From Glandiceps talaboti (lineage: Eukaryota; Hemichordata; Enteropneusta; Spengelidae), in contig NC_135560.1 of the NCBI RefSeq assembly GCF_964340395.1, positions 14,302,098 to 14,366,097 on the forward strand: a DNA stretch of 64,000 bases, read 5' to 3'. The translations under genes and the position numbers were made by a program. The notes under the pieces were generated by a model, which was given only the letters and a program-made list of their open reading frames with translations, was not told where the DNA came from and ran no database searches. Shown here one piece after another: positions 10,391-23,913 of the stretch; position 1 is the stretch's first letter, and each line of letters starts with the position of its first letter.

Positions 10391-10626
10391 CTCTTGTGAA
10401 ATTTTAGAAAATTCATGTCAATAAAACGATATATGTACTAAATTAATTGTTTCATTTTGTCTGCATTGATGAAGTCAGATCAGGGGCATGAGGCAATTAC
10501 ATTTCTTATGAAACCAGAAAATAAAGGTTATAGTCTTGACTGAATGTGTAAAGTAGGTAAATACAACTTCAAGTTGAGAATATAAATGGTGGCATAAATA
10601 CAATTTGTATTGGGAGATTAAAGATT

Positions 10627-11252
10627 CCGTGATTTGCTCTTCGGGAATCATCGATGTTGCTGTGGAAAGCAAAAACCGATGTTTCCCGAAGAGCAAATCA
10701 CGGAGTTCTCTGGAACCTTCGGCCTATGTTTCGGAACAAAAGATGTCCTTCCAAACTTCTACAGACGATTACCGAGCTTGTAGTCACCTCGAAACCACAC
10801 CCATATCTAATTTGTCTTTACCTTGGCTGTGATTCTATCTGATACCCGTAATTTTCTGTTTCATATTATTAGCCCCATGAATAAAAAAAATGAAAAATGT
10901 TATGGTACAGATACAGACCCAGGCGACCGAGATGGGTTGATGAATCTCAGTTGTGTCTTTTGCCATTCTTTCATGTTTTAATGTATTATAATTAGTAAGA
11001 GATAATACTGAGTGTTGATCATTTTTTTTATTCGTGAGGCTATGAAACTGAAATTTCGGGTATCAGATAGAATCACTAGCAAGGTAGAAGCATATCGACA
11101 ATGGGTATGGTTTCTAGGTGTTAATAGGGGGACTACAGACTTGGAAATCTTCTCTAGAAGTTTGGAAGGATATCTTTTGTTCAAACATAGGCCGAAGCGA
11201 AGGTTACCGAGAATTCCGTGATTTCCCCATCAGGAAACATCATCAGTCTTTG
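10627..11252. mobile_element. Fold-back element with long inverted arms
   Basis: The arm at about 10675-10892 is the inverted copy of about 11020-11252, with a spacer of about 127 bp. Shared blocks (in the left-arm sense) include CCTTCCAAACTTCTA, GTGATTCTATCTGATACCCG and GAATAAAAAAAATGA. A second, perfect 21-bp inverted pair (10627-10647 against 10683-10703) sits at the outer left end. Short open frames on both strands inside it are arm sequence, not genes. Confidence 0.8.
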
Positions 11253-11856
11253 CTGTGTGAAATTGCGACTGTTTGTGGTCTCAAAACGACTTATTATGTA
11301 AGTGTTGAAAAATGTCAGTTTTCTTTATTTGCCAGTAATAAAACGTGTCCATGGCCGAGACAAATCATATTTTAGAAGAAACATGAACAATTTGAGTAGA
11401 TTCTAGATAATTTAGGATAAATATATGAGAAAATCATTGAAATGTAAACGGAAAATCTCATATACTTTCTTTATAGTTTTGTAAATACACCTAATAACTT
11501 CATTATTTTGTATTATGGCCATCCTTGGAAAGAATAGCTCCTTGAATACAGTATTTTAGCACACAAGTGACAGTGGGCCAAATTAAAAAATAAGTGTGTA
11601 ATAGTAATGTGAATGGTGAGTATCCTATCTATCTTGGGGGTTGAAGTATTGTTTTTTTTACAAATTTAAAATAAACTAAAGTAAAAGTCAAACCTAACTA
11701 CCCTATTTTCTGAAAGCGTGTTACCAGAAACAAAAATTTCTTTAATCTTATTTTGCCCAATCCAAATATAATACTTGTGAATTTTCATTTAAAAGAAGGG
11801 GAATGGGATTTGTTCAAAATTATGAAATTCCACAGTCGCACATGTATGCAGGGACA

Positions 11857-11930
11857 CACACACACACACACACACACGCAGACAGACATGCACACATACA
11901 CTGACAAACACACATAGTACATGCATGCAT

Positions 11931-11981
<51 letters not shown>
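11857..11981. repeat. (CA)n microsatellite, interrupted
   Basis: Two CA blocks (about 11857-11877 and 11934-11981) separated by a CA/TG-rich spacer. The three reading frames through it are meaningless. Confidence 0.97.
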
Positions 11982-11987
<6 letters not shown>

Positions 11988-12063
11988 CAAGTACAACAAT
12001 GTTCTGAGCACTAACAGTTGTACAATAAAACAAAAAACACACAAATAGCACTGTAGATTTGAC

Positions 12064-12069
12064 TTTATT
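12064..12069 (-). terminator. Candidate distal polyadenylation signals
   Basis: AATAAA on the minus strand here, with another at 12110-12115. They would end a very long 3' UTR of gene 2. Position is the only evidence. Confidence 0.25.
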
Positions 12070-15000
12070 GGTGAAAACTGTCAAATTCAAGCATACAGAC
12101 ACAACTCCATTTATTTCAGAATATTAAATAATAAAGCTGATAATCAGTACACTTAGTATTTGTACTGAAAACAATAATTTGGCACAAACTTACTATCAAA
12201 CATAATTTGTAAACTAATCACAAATTTTACTCAGCAATTAATGAATGGCTATCAAGACTTCTGCTGCTATATACGCTACATACACTGGGAGCCTAAGGCT
12301 TTACCAGACAAATGTACGTTGTTTTGTGTACAAAAAGAGGACTTTTACATCTTCATAGTTTACGTTCAAGGTGTATGGACAACCAATTACATCAATCATA
12401 ACATTGCCCAGTGTCTATACATTTTGCAATACATTTTGGGTGGTAATATGAACAGCATTTTGTATACTAACTCAAGCCAAAAAAATCAGGTCTCAGTTCC
12501 AAAATTGTTGGCTAACTTCCGTTTTATCCATATTCTGCACCCATACCTTAAAATATACTGTATTGAAGATTTTATCAAATCCTCCGTAGTACAACTGCAC
12601 ACTATGTATAGCCGTTGATTGGGGTAGGAGTGGGGTTAGAAGGATTTCCACCAATAGGATTGCCAATCCTCTGAAAGAGGAAGTTTTCTGTAAGCCTGCA
12701 GATATTCATTAGTGTATTCGTGATAGAAATAGTGTGAATGATACAACCTTAAATAGTACAACTTTGATAATCTGGACGCCATCATTTCTTAATTTTTTCA
12801 TGATTCTCAACTTCTTAAAAACATGTATGGCCAGCCAAACTCTTTCTCTTTCACAACTTTTTGTTTTCTCTCTCTATTTTTTTCATTATAGAAATAAGTT
12901 ATCAATTCATTTAATTTAAAGTCAGCTGTCACGCTTTGTAAATTTTTCCCATATGCTTTTCTCAGCTTTGCCCTTTTTTGTTTGTTCACATACCCAAGTG
13001 CTGTAATGTCTATAGTGTGTTTGTATTGATGTTGAGGACTGCAGATAAAATAAAGTCTTTGGAGAAATACACCCACCCCCAAAAATAGATGAAATGGATA
13101 TTTTTGGAAAAGATTTTGATCAATGATGTAGAGACAATCAATGAAAGGATACACCATATTTAATAAACACACAATACTAATTTTTGAAACCATATCTGTA
13201 CAAAGAAATGGCATATTTTCAAAACATATCTGAGGTGGTGAAATATGTATTTCTACATTTTTTTTTTTAACTTCCAGGTATTTCGATAATACTGGTCACT
13301 AGAGGTGTGGTTTTTTGGGATGCTGCAATGCAGTTATTGCACTGTTTTGAAAATTAAATTCTCAAATTTCCATCCTATCAAATAGCTTACACATCAAATC
13401 TGGTTTAAAGAAAGTCACAAATTCCCCAACAATTACTGTAACTCTGAGCATCTTATTTGGTATTTGACAATAGTAAACATACACACATAAAAAACACAGC
13501 TGTTGAGGGAGTCCTACATTTTACACTAACTACTAGTATACATCTCATTTTGCTTTATGATTTAAAAGAAAGAATTTATACATGCTACCAAAGAGGGCGC
13601 TATCACTCGAATACTTATGGCCACTTGTCTGTAATCAACATAGTATTTACACTCAAAATCTCTTCACAGAGTCATTTGCATAGATTCTATTTACACAATT
13701 TAAATCTCGTTTATATTATAAAGCTCAAAATAGATGAATTTTACCTCATGCAAAAATTTACAAATACATTGTACATTCAAACAGTGAAAGGATACTTCAG
13801 TCAGTTTACACAAAATATCGGTAAAAGAACAATCAAAGTATTCTTGTACAATTTTGGTTGATATGCACATGATGCACAATGTCAAAAACCTATTTCAAAT
13901 TTACATCTCTTTTGAAAAAAAATGAAAATTTCCCAAGACTTCTATAAATTTCCCAAATCATTACACTTCAATAAAGACCAGCTTCAACTTTTTTTCTCTT
14001 CACTAACCCTTTCCTTTTTTAATAAAGATATGCCAACTTGTCACGTAAAATGCCACTCATATTGCTTTCAAGGTGTACACATCCCAATATTCATTTCATT
14101 ATTTCAACTGCAATATATTAACAACTGTTGAACACCAACGAATTTTGTTCTAGTGTTCTCACAAGACTTTTGCCACCATATTGTAATTCCCAGAATTCCA
14201 AGCAATGTCAAAGGTCAAATTGAAAATATCTCCATATTAACTCATGGGATTGGATATCATGATAATGAAATTTCTACATTCCTAACCAAAGTAGTCAAAA
14301 TATTCATGCTTTCCAATTGTCAAGTATAAGAAATACATTTCCATCAAAACGTTTATGACTAAAAACACCAACACATGAAAACGAAAACATATACATAGGA
14401 TGAAACTAAGTACTTTTATCACCTGCTATCTGATCAAGTGGTTTCTAAAGTAATATATAACTTGAAGACATAAAATCGTTTAACTGAATTCACTGAAAAT
14501 AAGTCTTAGTACAATTTCTTAAATTGTTTTCTAAAAAAAAAAAAGATTTTGAAACAACTATACTAAACAGTTCTGGATATTTGCTTAATACCAGAAAAGT
14601 GAAAATACTACTGATGTGTTGAGATACAATTACATGACCTTAACATTGAAAACATCGATAGCAAAAGCTTACATAATGCTACATAAATGAAATACATACA
14701 GTTGGGTTCTATAGTTGACCAAAGTCAGAAAAAAGACCTTCAGGAAACCAGCCTGGAGGCATAGCTGTGATAACAATGTACAGTCAACAAGACGTGACAG
14801 AGTTTTAATATCTATTCATTTGACAGAAAATCTTGCAATATTTGTAAGTGGAAAATCATCCCAACTAATGATACAAGATAAATCTCACACTCATACAGCA
14901 AAAGTTCTTCAATAAAACAAAATTCTCATCAGTTTCATACATTGCTGGATGTGTTATATCCAAGAAATGGCTAGTAGTTCTTTTTATCCCAGCTTTTTCG

Positions 15001-15986
15001 ATGCAACAATTGTCACAAAAATCTTACCACAAGAAACACTGATTTTCAAACGAAATACCCTGTTATGTACTTATTCCTATGGACATGATACTAGAATTTT
15101 AGATGTTAATTTTGAGATAAATATTCTGAAAAACTTTCATGGCAACCTAATCAATATCGTTATTGTTTGGAGATTCTGGTAGGTACACCTGTCAAGAAAA
15201 CATTGAATTCCTACAATAAGAAATCCACAAGCACCAACTCTCAAAATAATTTCAAAACAAGAAGGTATACTGAACTAGCTCTCTCTTCATTTCCCCTCGA
15301 CCCCCCCATCAAATCTTATTACTGTTAGCATCCAATTTCCCATGTGATCATGAGAGTTTGTTTCATGTCTGTATGAAAATATTTGATTGAAAAAGTGATT
15401 AGTAACTCATGCAAGTATTGAAGGTAGGGTAGGTACTGCAAGTTAGGTCTACAGCCATATTGTATTTCCCAGAATTCCAAGCTATGTCAAAGGTCAAAAT
15501 GTTTCATGTCCATGTTGTCTCATACAAATATTGAAGGAATTGGTAATACACGTAAGTACTTTCAATGGCGTTGTACGAAATATTACTGCAAAGTACAATT
15601 AGCTTCCACCACCATATTGCATTTCCCAGAATTCCAAGCCATGTCAAAGGTCACAATGTTCAATCTCCACATTATCTTGTGACTTATGATGGCTAGTAAT
15701 TACAATAATTAATAATTAAAACCGATACAACAACACCTAATTATCCAGTTATATGTAAATGCTCACATCTAATGACTAATACAAATTGTTATTCACAACT
15801 ACCATGAAAATGTATCATTACACAGCTTGCGTAAGTACTTTTGGCCGGCACATTAATTTCTATTGTATTTCTGATTTTTTTTTTTGAAAAGAATGATGAA
15901 CTTCAACATCATAATGATTAACTCTTGTGTTTAAAATGTATGATTATTGCCAAAGACTAAATTCAAGGTTTTAAATTCATCTACAT

Positions 15987-15992
15987 TTTATT
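15987..15992 (-). terminator. Candidate proximal polyadenylation signal of gene 2
   Basis: First canonical AATAAA after the stop at 18777 in transcript direction. Confidence 0.35.
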
Positions 15993-16085
15993 AAGTACTC
16001 TTTCTTTGGTTCTTTTAAGATTGCTTGGAACATATAAATACTTGGTGCTAGTATTTTGGCTTTTCGTGTAAGCTTTGAAGACATA

Positions 16086-16107
16086 ACCCCCCCCCCCCCC
16101 CCAAAAA

Positions 16108-16140
<33 letters not shown>

Positions 16141-16146
16141 GAAAAA
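16086..16146. repeat. C-run / A-run homopolymer junction
   Basis: About 15 C followed by about 24 A and AG-rich sequence. Similar C/A junctions occur at 23869-23940 and a T/G junction at 62303-62335. Lengths are unreliable in sequencing. Confidence 0.95.
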
Positions 16147-18261
16147 CGGGTCCAGGTGATTTGGATTGAAAGTTTGTGTTTAAAGCTAAGTTTGAGATCT
16201 TATTTTCTAGTTATGCAACTTTTGTACGATGCTTTGGTCTCTTAATTATGGATTTTGTGTGTCTGTGTTTTAAACTTTTAGACAATATTAATGTGATAAA
16301 ACAGATGAACAACAGTGGCTCAGCTGGTTCTTATTGAACACATGATGTAATTTGTACATAATATTTATCTCTATTGATTGAACGAAATTACTACATATAT
16401 TTTCACGCAATGAAAGGAGAAATATGTAGCTTAATTATACCTCTACTTTTATCAACTAAATATTTAAAAAAACATTAAATGTAGGTGGAATTATAAATCC
16501 CTGTTTCTTGGCAGAGTGCCAGATGTACATCATGACCTTAGCCAATCATCGATCAGAATTTAATGGCTTGTTTTTTTTTATCCATGCTTATTGGCTGAGA
16601 GTCAGATTATATCACAACCTTAGCCAATCATCCATCAGGTTTTTTTTGAGCGGTTTGGAAATACATTGTGCGATGTGATTGGGTGTTATTTATAATCTTT
16701 AACTCAAGCCATATAATAAATGGGGTGAATCTATAGTGATATTATAAGGGTAATAATTTCTCCTCCTAATTATTAACATCAAGGATGTTGGGATTACTCT
16801 TAGTACTTAAAACACATTCTTAACACCTGTAATAGAGACACTATGGTGAATTATCGAAGATGATTTCAAATACTCTTGTGAGGCAGTTTTATACAATATT
16901 GGTAACGCTAATAGATTACCATATTAGCGATGATAGCACAGGTGTATCTGAACTACACCTGGATTGAAAAGCAATTTTTTAAAGAGTAGCCTCTGGCACA
17001 TCACTCGCTCAGAGAACTATTTATGTTGTAAGATCATAGCACCATAATGGCTTAGTACAGATTAAGGTTTTTGTACCCTTTTTTTGGTAATTTCTTTTAC
17101 AAAAAGTTTGCTCGTGTTGATCAAATTACTCTATAATATGAAAAAAAAATCTGTGATTAGATAATTTGGTTCTCTGTAAACGTTGCCTTTGATAAGCAAT
17201 ACAAAGAATTTGAAATGTAAGAATACACATGATCGATATCTGGTCAATTAACCAATAATACTCTTTATCACCTTTAAACTTTGACCTTTAACCTTTGCTA
17301 TCAATAACATAGCAACATAAGGTCTGCCTATGATTTTGACGAAACAGAAACATAAACGACAATAAATTAATCTCCTACATCATTCTGTAAATTCAAATTG
17401 ATTGAGATTGCTTGCAGTTTTTTTTTTTGGTAATTTCTAAACTTCATATCGTTCTATCATCTTGATATAGTGAATACCACGATCAAATTTGGGAAACGAA
17501 TATGCGATAATGGAACAGCAAGGAAATTTGACCAGGTGATGATTTCTAAAAAGAGAACAACCTCTTGCTTTCTAAGCTTACTTTTAAACTTTGATTCAAT
17601 ATTGTGAGACTGTATATAGTTTCTATAGAATGCTTCTCTCAAAAAAAGAGGAAAATTTGGTCACCAGTTTCAATATTTCTAAAAACACTCAATCTACAAG
17701 TGTTGACGGAAAAACAAACAAAATCTAGAATTCTCACTCACTATTCATTAAAATTCAAGAACTTCTGTTCTTTTATATACTCACGATAATTTCCAACTTT
17801 TAAAATGTCAAGAACAATTTTCCATGAGACTGCGTCTTATGTTTCCAAAAAATGCTGATTGACAAATAATTACAATTCTTCTGCAAGCATTTCGTTGAGT
17901 TATTTTTTGCACCTCTCTACTTTCATATTAATAATGCTCTGATAAATATTGAACTTATCATTTCAGGTAGCTAACATTAAGTAGTCCGTCTGCGTTTTAT
18001 GGCTTTCTCTCCTGAAAACCAGCTACTTTTTGCTTGGGATCAAGGTACGTTTTGTGTTAATTAATAAGTATTTGCCATGTATCTCAGCTATTTTAAGCAC
18101 AGGCCTTCTAACTATTTGGTGATCAAGTTTTCTAATATATTTTTATAATTAGACTTTTTTGTATTTCCACATTTTCCCAAGGTTAGAAGCAATGTAAATC
18201 GCAATGTAAATTTCTCTTTTTTTTGACAATCTATTGCTAATCTTACTTCGGCATTTCAGCT

Positions 18262-18560
18262 CAAGCTTAACAGTCATCACGGCAACTGTTTGAATCAAGC
18301 TTAACAGTTGCCAAGGCAGCCATTTGAATCAAGCTTAACAGTCATCATGGCAACTGTTTGAATCAAACTTAACAGTTGCCAAGGCAGCCATTTGAATCAA
18401 GCTTAGCAGTTGCCAAGGCAACCAAGCTTAACCGTCATCAAGGTAACTGTGTAAATCAAGCCAGACAATTGTCAAGGCAACTGTTTTGATTAAATCCAAT
18501 AATCGTAAAGGCAACTGTTTAGATACGTAAAAGCCTACCCAATAATTGTCGAGGCTACAG
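18262..18560 (-). repeat. 34-bp tandem array with built-in hairpins, 3' UTR of gene 2
   Basis: AAGCTT-type anchors at 18263, 18297, 18331, 18365 and 18399 give a 34-bp period, decaying to 18560. Two unit types alternate (plus-strand cores GTCATCACGGCAACTG and GTTGCCAAGGCAGCC). Where one follows the other, GGCAACTGTT and AACAGTTGCC form a perfect 10-bp stem with a 12-nt loop (18281-18312 and 18349-18380). Confidence 0.85.
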
Positions 18561-18776
18561 TCCAGATCAAACACAACAATTGTCTAGATAATGTAAAATA
18601 TTGCATTGTAAATGTCACAGGTAGGTTTTGACAATGTCCCCTAGCTGACAAGCAGTAGCATTTCTCCAATCCATCATCTGTGGTAAATACCAAAATTCAT
18701 TCAGGTAGGTCAGCATAGGTTTTGAGGGGCAGTCAAATCCAGGCACTCATATTAAAAGGACTGAATACAGCATATG

Positions 18777-18905
18777 TCAGTGTTCAACATGTACTTCATG
18801 ATGTAAACCTTGTTTCTCTGTTTCCATGGTAACATCAGAACCCTCCTCATCTTCTTTCTTTCGATTGGCCGCTTGTTGTTTCAATGTCTCTAATGATGAA
18901 TGGAC
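18777..18905 (-). CDS. GRAMD2B: Gene 2 coding exon 15, terminal
   Basis: Acceptor TTTCTGTAG before 18905; phase 0. It encodes VHSSLETLKQQAANRKKEDE and ends HVEH then TGA (18777-18779). Hydrophilic tail after the last helix. Confidence 0.85.
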   Translation of the reverse strand, partial: VHSSLETLKQQAANRKKEDEEGSDVTMETEKQGLHHEVHVEH

Positions 18906-21900
18906 CTACAGAAAGAGTCAGAATTGATATAAATCAGTGTCCTCCTTATCTACAAGACTAATAATTATCAGCAATATTTCTGTACTGAAAGTGTGTAGTT
19001 TGACTGTTTTGAAAAACAATGCTTTACCATCATACAACCATTCATACACGACCATTACAATTTGATGAATAGTTCAACCATAAATTCTGCTCATCAAAAT
19101 ATCACAATTTCTAACATTAACATGACAACATGGACAAACTCTTTTGAGTCAACAGCAAGTATATTTGAATGAGCTACATGACAAAACTATCACATATCAT
19201 ACTATTAAACCTGCTAATTTGTAACCATGGTTTTTGACAAATTGTCAACAAGATGTGCAGTTAGTTTAGATAATTATAAAGTATGTTGATAATTTCATTT
19301 ACTCCTGGTAAATCTTTCCTTATTGGTTGTTCAAACAGGTAGTCATGGCTACTGCTGTAAACTAGCCAATGACAACATGGGTAACTACCAACCTGTGAGA
19401 GTGCCTGTAGATTAGCAGCAAGCGTTGCATGTATTTTTTCCACCGCCGCTGTGTGTACCCTATGATTTAGGAGGTATGAATCACTGTATGCCTTGTTTCT
19501 GTACAAATAAAATACAAATACAGCAAACAACTATTAGTACGTTATTTCTCATTAAATCAGATAGACTAGGGTTTCATTTTTAACTGCCATAATAAACATT
19601 TATCCCCTCCCATGCCACTGTCCAACATATCCCATATACACAAAACTCCTCCAGTCTTTGTTGACATCGGTTCACCAAAATAGTTTTTGTTTGGAACATC
19701 TACACAGAGCCATGGTTTGTTAGGTATTCGGATACAAATAACATTTTCTGTGATGTTTTTTTCTCCCCCTCCCCTCCCTTTTCTCCCCCCTCTCTCCACA
19801 AGCCCCTCCCCTCCCTTCTCTCCATAACCTTCTATTGTCAGATGTAACTCACAAAAAGTAGAATTATGTAACCTACATGTGGTTGCTGTGTTGTTCTTGT
19901 GGTGACCAGAAAGAGTCAGCCTCTATCATTGGCTTCAAGTGGAATATACGATATGACAATAATGCTGATGACGCTAGTAGAAATATTGCTCTGTGTGAAA
20001 GAATGAAAATGCAATTAGATACTGTCGATATAACACTTACCCATTGCAAGTAAACATGAAATAATAACAATATCAGTGAAACCAGAAGACTGTCAGTTAT
20101 TAAGTTACAATACTCCAGACATACAGATGAGTGATGCAATCTAAATGAACATTCATTGAAATCGACCACTTTTTTTTCTCTTTAAAATTTTGTTTCTTTT
20201 TTTTAGATTTAAATCTGTAAATTGGGAGTAGAAAGAGAAACATTTCTTTGGAGGATGTCAGGATTGAAACCCCTTGTGATGTGTACAGGCTAACTGTAAT
20301 ATCCTGACCTACACTTTTTTTGTGTGTGTTTTTTTTAAATTTTTTTTTTAAATTTTTTAAATCTTGATACAGTTAAATTTGGAATAGAATTGTAAATTGG
20401 TACTTTGTCTCTGTGGTTTTGAGTTGAATGTTGGAAAAACTCAAATTTCAATGTTTTTAAAAAAAAAAATTTTAAATCTAAATTTGTTTTGATTTTTTTA
20501 TACTTTGGTACGGTGATGACTGTGAAATGTTTGAGAAATCTGGTAGATACTTCTGATAAAAGAGTAAAATTAATATCTATAATTATACTGAATATAAAAG
20601 TGATATAACATATCCCTGTATGTTGTCTTTTACTTTGCACTCGTGATTGTCAAAATTTTACTTGAAACACTTTAAAAATGTTTCTTTTCTCTCAATCTGT
20701 AAGATGATGGTGCAATAATTCTACACTCCGTATTAAAACCACTCTTGGTAAAAGTGCAGGTTAAACAAATCTTTTTATCGGTCTTTCAATACATTCAACA
20801 CATTGCTTGAACCTAAACTCTGAGATGGCGGTGCAGTAATTCCACAAATTCTGTTAATACTCAGTGAACAAGTTCATAAGATTGGGTCTTCAATAATATA
20901 GTAATGTTCTATGATAGCACAACCAAGTTACTTTCGTTTATGTCTATGTTTCAGCAACGTGCCTGTTACCTTTCTCAGGACAAACTGACCATAACACCAC
21001 TAGATGGAGGTGAACATTTATTCACCACACCGCCATCTAGTGGTGAACAGTAATCATCCTCAAGTTTGTCCTGAGGAAGGCAAAAGTCATGTCACCGAAA
21101 CAAAGACATGACCAAAAGTAACTTGGCTGTGTATACATTACTATATTTCTGTTAATACTGTCTGCACAAGTGAACGGTTAGAAATGCGAATGTGAATCTG
21201 AATACAGCTATATACTTACAAGACGGATGCAAACATGATAAACATGTGAGTGTGTGGTACTTTCTGTAGAAGGTAGACCGGCCTTAGCACTAAATTACAC
21301 ACTTTGCTAAGCTGTGATGCTGCAAACACACACAGAGCAAAACAGGATTAGTACTGTTGGCATGGTAACATGCAAATATATCAGACCATAAATGGCAAAC
21401 TGCTTGCTGTACGGTATTAGTTCAAACTATTCGACAATCATCTCAGATACTTTATTCGCTATTAAAAGACATTTTGACATTTACAGAAATTTTACAGACA
21501 TTTACAAAAACTTCACAATCAACAAACTCTTTATTCTTTTCTCATTGTATCATCACATGGTTATAGTACATGGCAACTTAAAAAACAACAACATATTATC
21601 ATTTTTTTCACAATAATTCCATTTTCTAGTATTTTTCTTCTTCAAAGAGAAGCACAGAATTGTACAGTTACACGACATTGAAAAGAAAGGACTTAGAAAG
21701 TTAATCACAGAGGGACAAACAAACAGACCAACAAACAAAATTGAGGATGCAAAGATAGAAGAAGGTACGAATACTAAAAGACGGTTTTACATAACAAGGA
21801 GTACAAAAGAGTCCCATTTTGAATTGAATAGTTTGTCATTATAAATCTTTTGCTCTGTTAACATCGGATTATTAGTCTTCTAAGCAGAAAAGACTTTACA

Positions 21901-23878
21901 GACAGTTTGGCATCAGTCTAACGATTTACATAAACTTGGTTAATTTCCAATAAAAAATGAGATGGTCTAAAATTGCTAATTCGTGATCATTTTTAACTTT
22001 AAATGTGTAGAGTTTTGTATGCAAAAGAAGTAAACAGTCTGTGACAAGAGTTTATGATATCACTCCACAATAGCAGAAATTACAAAAGCTAAAGACAATA
22101 TGAATATATTTAATACATTCTAATAACCGAGAGAGTTTTGTAAATTATATTCCTGACTCATGCATTTCATTTGTTTTTTGAAATATTTATGCAAATATGA
22201 TGCGGGGAAACAAATCCTATTAAAGTCATTTCCTCAGTATAGTCTGGGATGTACTACACTGTGACTGCTGTTTACATTTGTATAACATATTGATACTTAC
22301 ACATGCTTGATTTGCCCCTAGCAAGGCTACTCATAAGCCTGCTTTTCCTGGATTCTTTGGGGGTTGGTCCGTCATATTCATGACAGGGTATGTCAGAGAT
22401 TGGTCTGTCTATAAGTGGTAATGAATCTTCCATGTCTTCTCCTGGAATAAGAAGTGAGTAGTAGTAGTTGGGACAACTTAATACATAGACTGCAACAATG
22501 CCTACACTTGATGAGAATAGCACAATAAATTTGTACACTGGTATAACAATACCGACGATTTAATGAGAATTATATAACTTGATGAACTGCCACAATAACG
22601 CCAACACTAACTGCCATGTCACAGGTTGGATCCCGGGGGAGAGCTACTCCCCTTATTTGAGTATACTGTACATATATGTGCCACCCTTTGCGATGCGTTT
22701 TCTAACCCTTTGGTCTAATATGGGGTCTGTGTTTTTTGAGCCGAAGAGTCCACTTTGCATTATTTTCAATTTTGCTTGGTCTAAAATGTGGTCCATTCAT
22801 CCTGTACCAAATCATAACTGCCATTAATTGCCCCAAAATGTTGCTTCCTAAGGAAAATGTATTTAGGTCTAAACTTTCATCTTTTAAAAACCTGTAATGG
22901 TCTAAAATGGGGTATTGATTTTGGGTTAAGGTGGGTCTAAAAATGGGACCTGGGATTTCAAGCACTGGCCACACAGGTACTGCCCCCCGGGGGCCACACA
23001 CCCCTATCAGAGCTGGATACTGGTACTGCCCCCGGGGGCCACACACCCCTACCAGAGCTGGATACTGGTACTGCCCCCGGGGGCCACACACCCCTACCAG
23101 AGCTGGCCACTGGTACTGCCCCCGGGGCTGGATCCTACTACTTTATATTTTATATAATAAATATTATGTCATTAACAACTAAACCTGTTCTGACTACAAA
23201 GTCTATGCTGTCTGCTACAACTCATTCTAAACCCATCATACACTTGTTCTTTGAACACATGATGTATGTTTTTTTTTTTTTTTATGAAGCAGCGTCCTTT
23301 GATAAGTCAAATCTTACTTTGACGGTACTACTCTTTCAGAATACATACCTTCATTGCTAGAAAACTCTTCAATGGCTGCCTTGGCTGCATTCTGTGCTGC
23401 TTCAGCCAATTCTTTCTGTCTCACCTGTAGGGTACACAATATTGAATCCATTCTAACATAACTACTATATATTCAACACTACTTTCCAAAACAATCTGAA
23501 ATACTGGGAAGACGCTTAATCTGGCTAGAAATACTGGCTGAGACAGTAACACTACGTTACCAAGTGCATCTTCAAGCAGCAAAAGTAAAAGTGGCACAAG
23601 CTGAGTTTTAAAAGTTCTTAGACTCGGGTGAAAATATTAACTAATAAAACCTCAATTAAACTCATCTTGTGTATTAATATCAATGCATGCCCTCAACGGC
23701 ATTAGAAATTGTCTTCTGGTAATGTCAGCACATTATGTTGATGGTATACAAGTGGTTTCCTCAACATTTTACAACATATACTAAATTATGCTATCAAATC
23801 ATGTATATTATGCCTAAATATCACATTGGAATTCTGTTTGTTAACAGCATGTGACAATTCACTATACCCCCCCCCCCC

Positions 23879-23913
<35 letters not shown>

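Larger units (their letters stand above)
12064..18776 (-). other. GRAMD2B: Probable 3' UTR and downstream region of gene 2
   Basis: Lies downstream of the gene 2 stop. Scanning in transcript direction, the first canonical AATAAA is at 15987-15992 (2.8 kb UTR). Others are at 12110-12115 and 12064-12069, which would give a UTR of about 6.7 kb. Contents: a 34-bp hairpin array (18262-18560), three copies of a 45-bp block (14173, 15450, 15609), a C/A homopolymer junction (16087-16130), a CCAAT-bearing 80-bp duplication (16533-16640), a DR1-like site (17282-17294) and an AGAGGGCGC core (13592-13600). Open frames of 125-135 codons at 12241-12618 (+), 12807-13214 (-) and 13457-13861 (+) resemble no family I know. 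Confidence 0.4.

Noticed and set aside
12241-13861. Three frames of 125-135 codons on both strands
   Set aside because: They overlap a probable 3' UTR, look like random hydrophobic or AT-biased peptides and match no family I know.
22702-23091. 129-codon minus-strand frame with CGPRGQYQYPAL repeats
   Set aside because: Minisatellite within a dispersed repeat inside a gene 2 intron.
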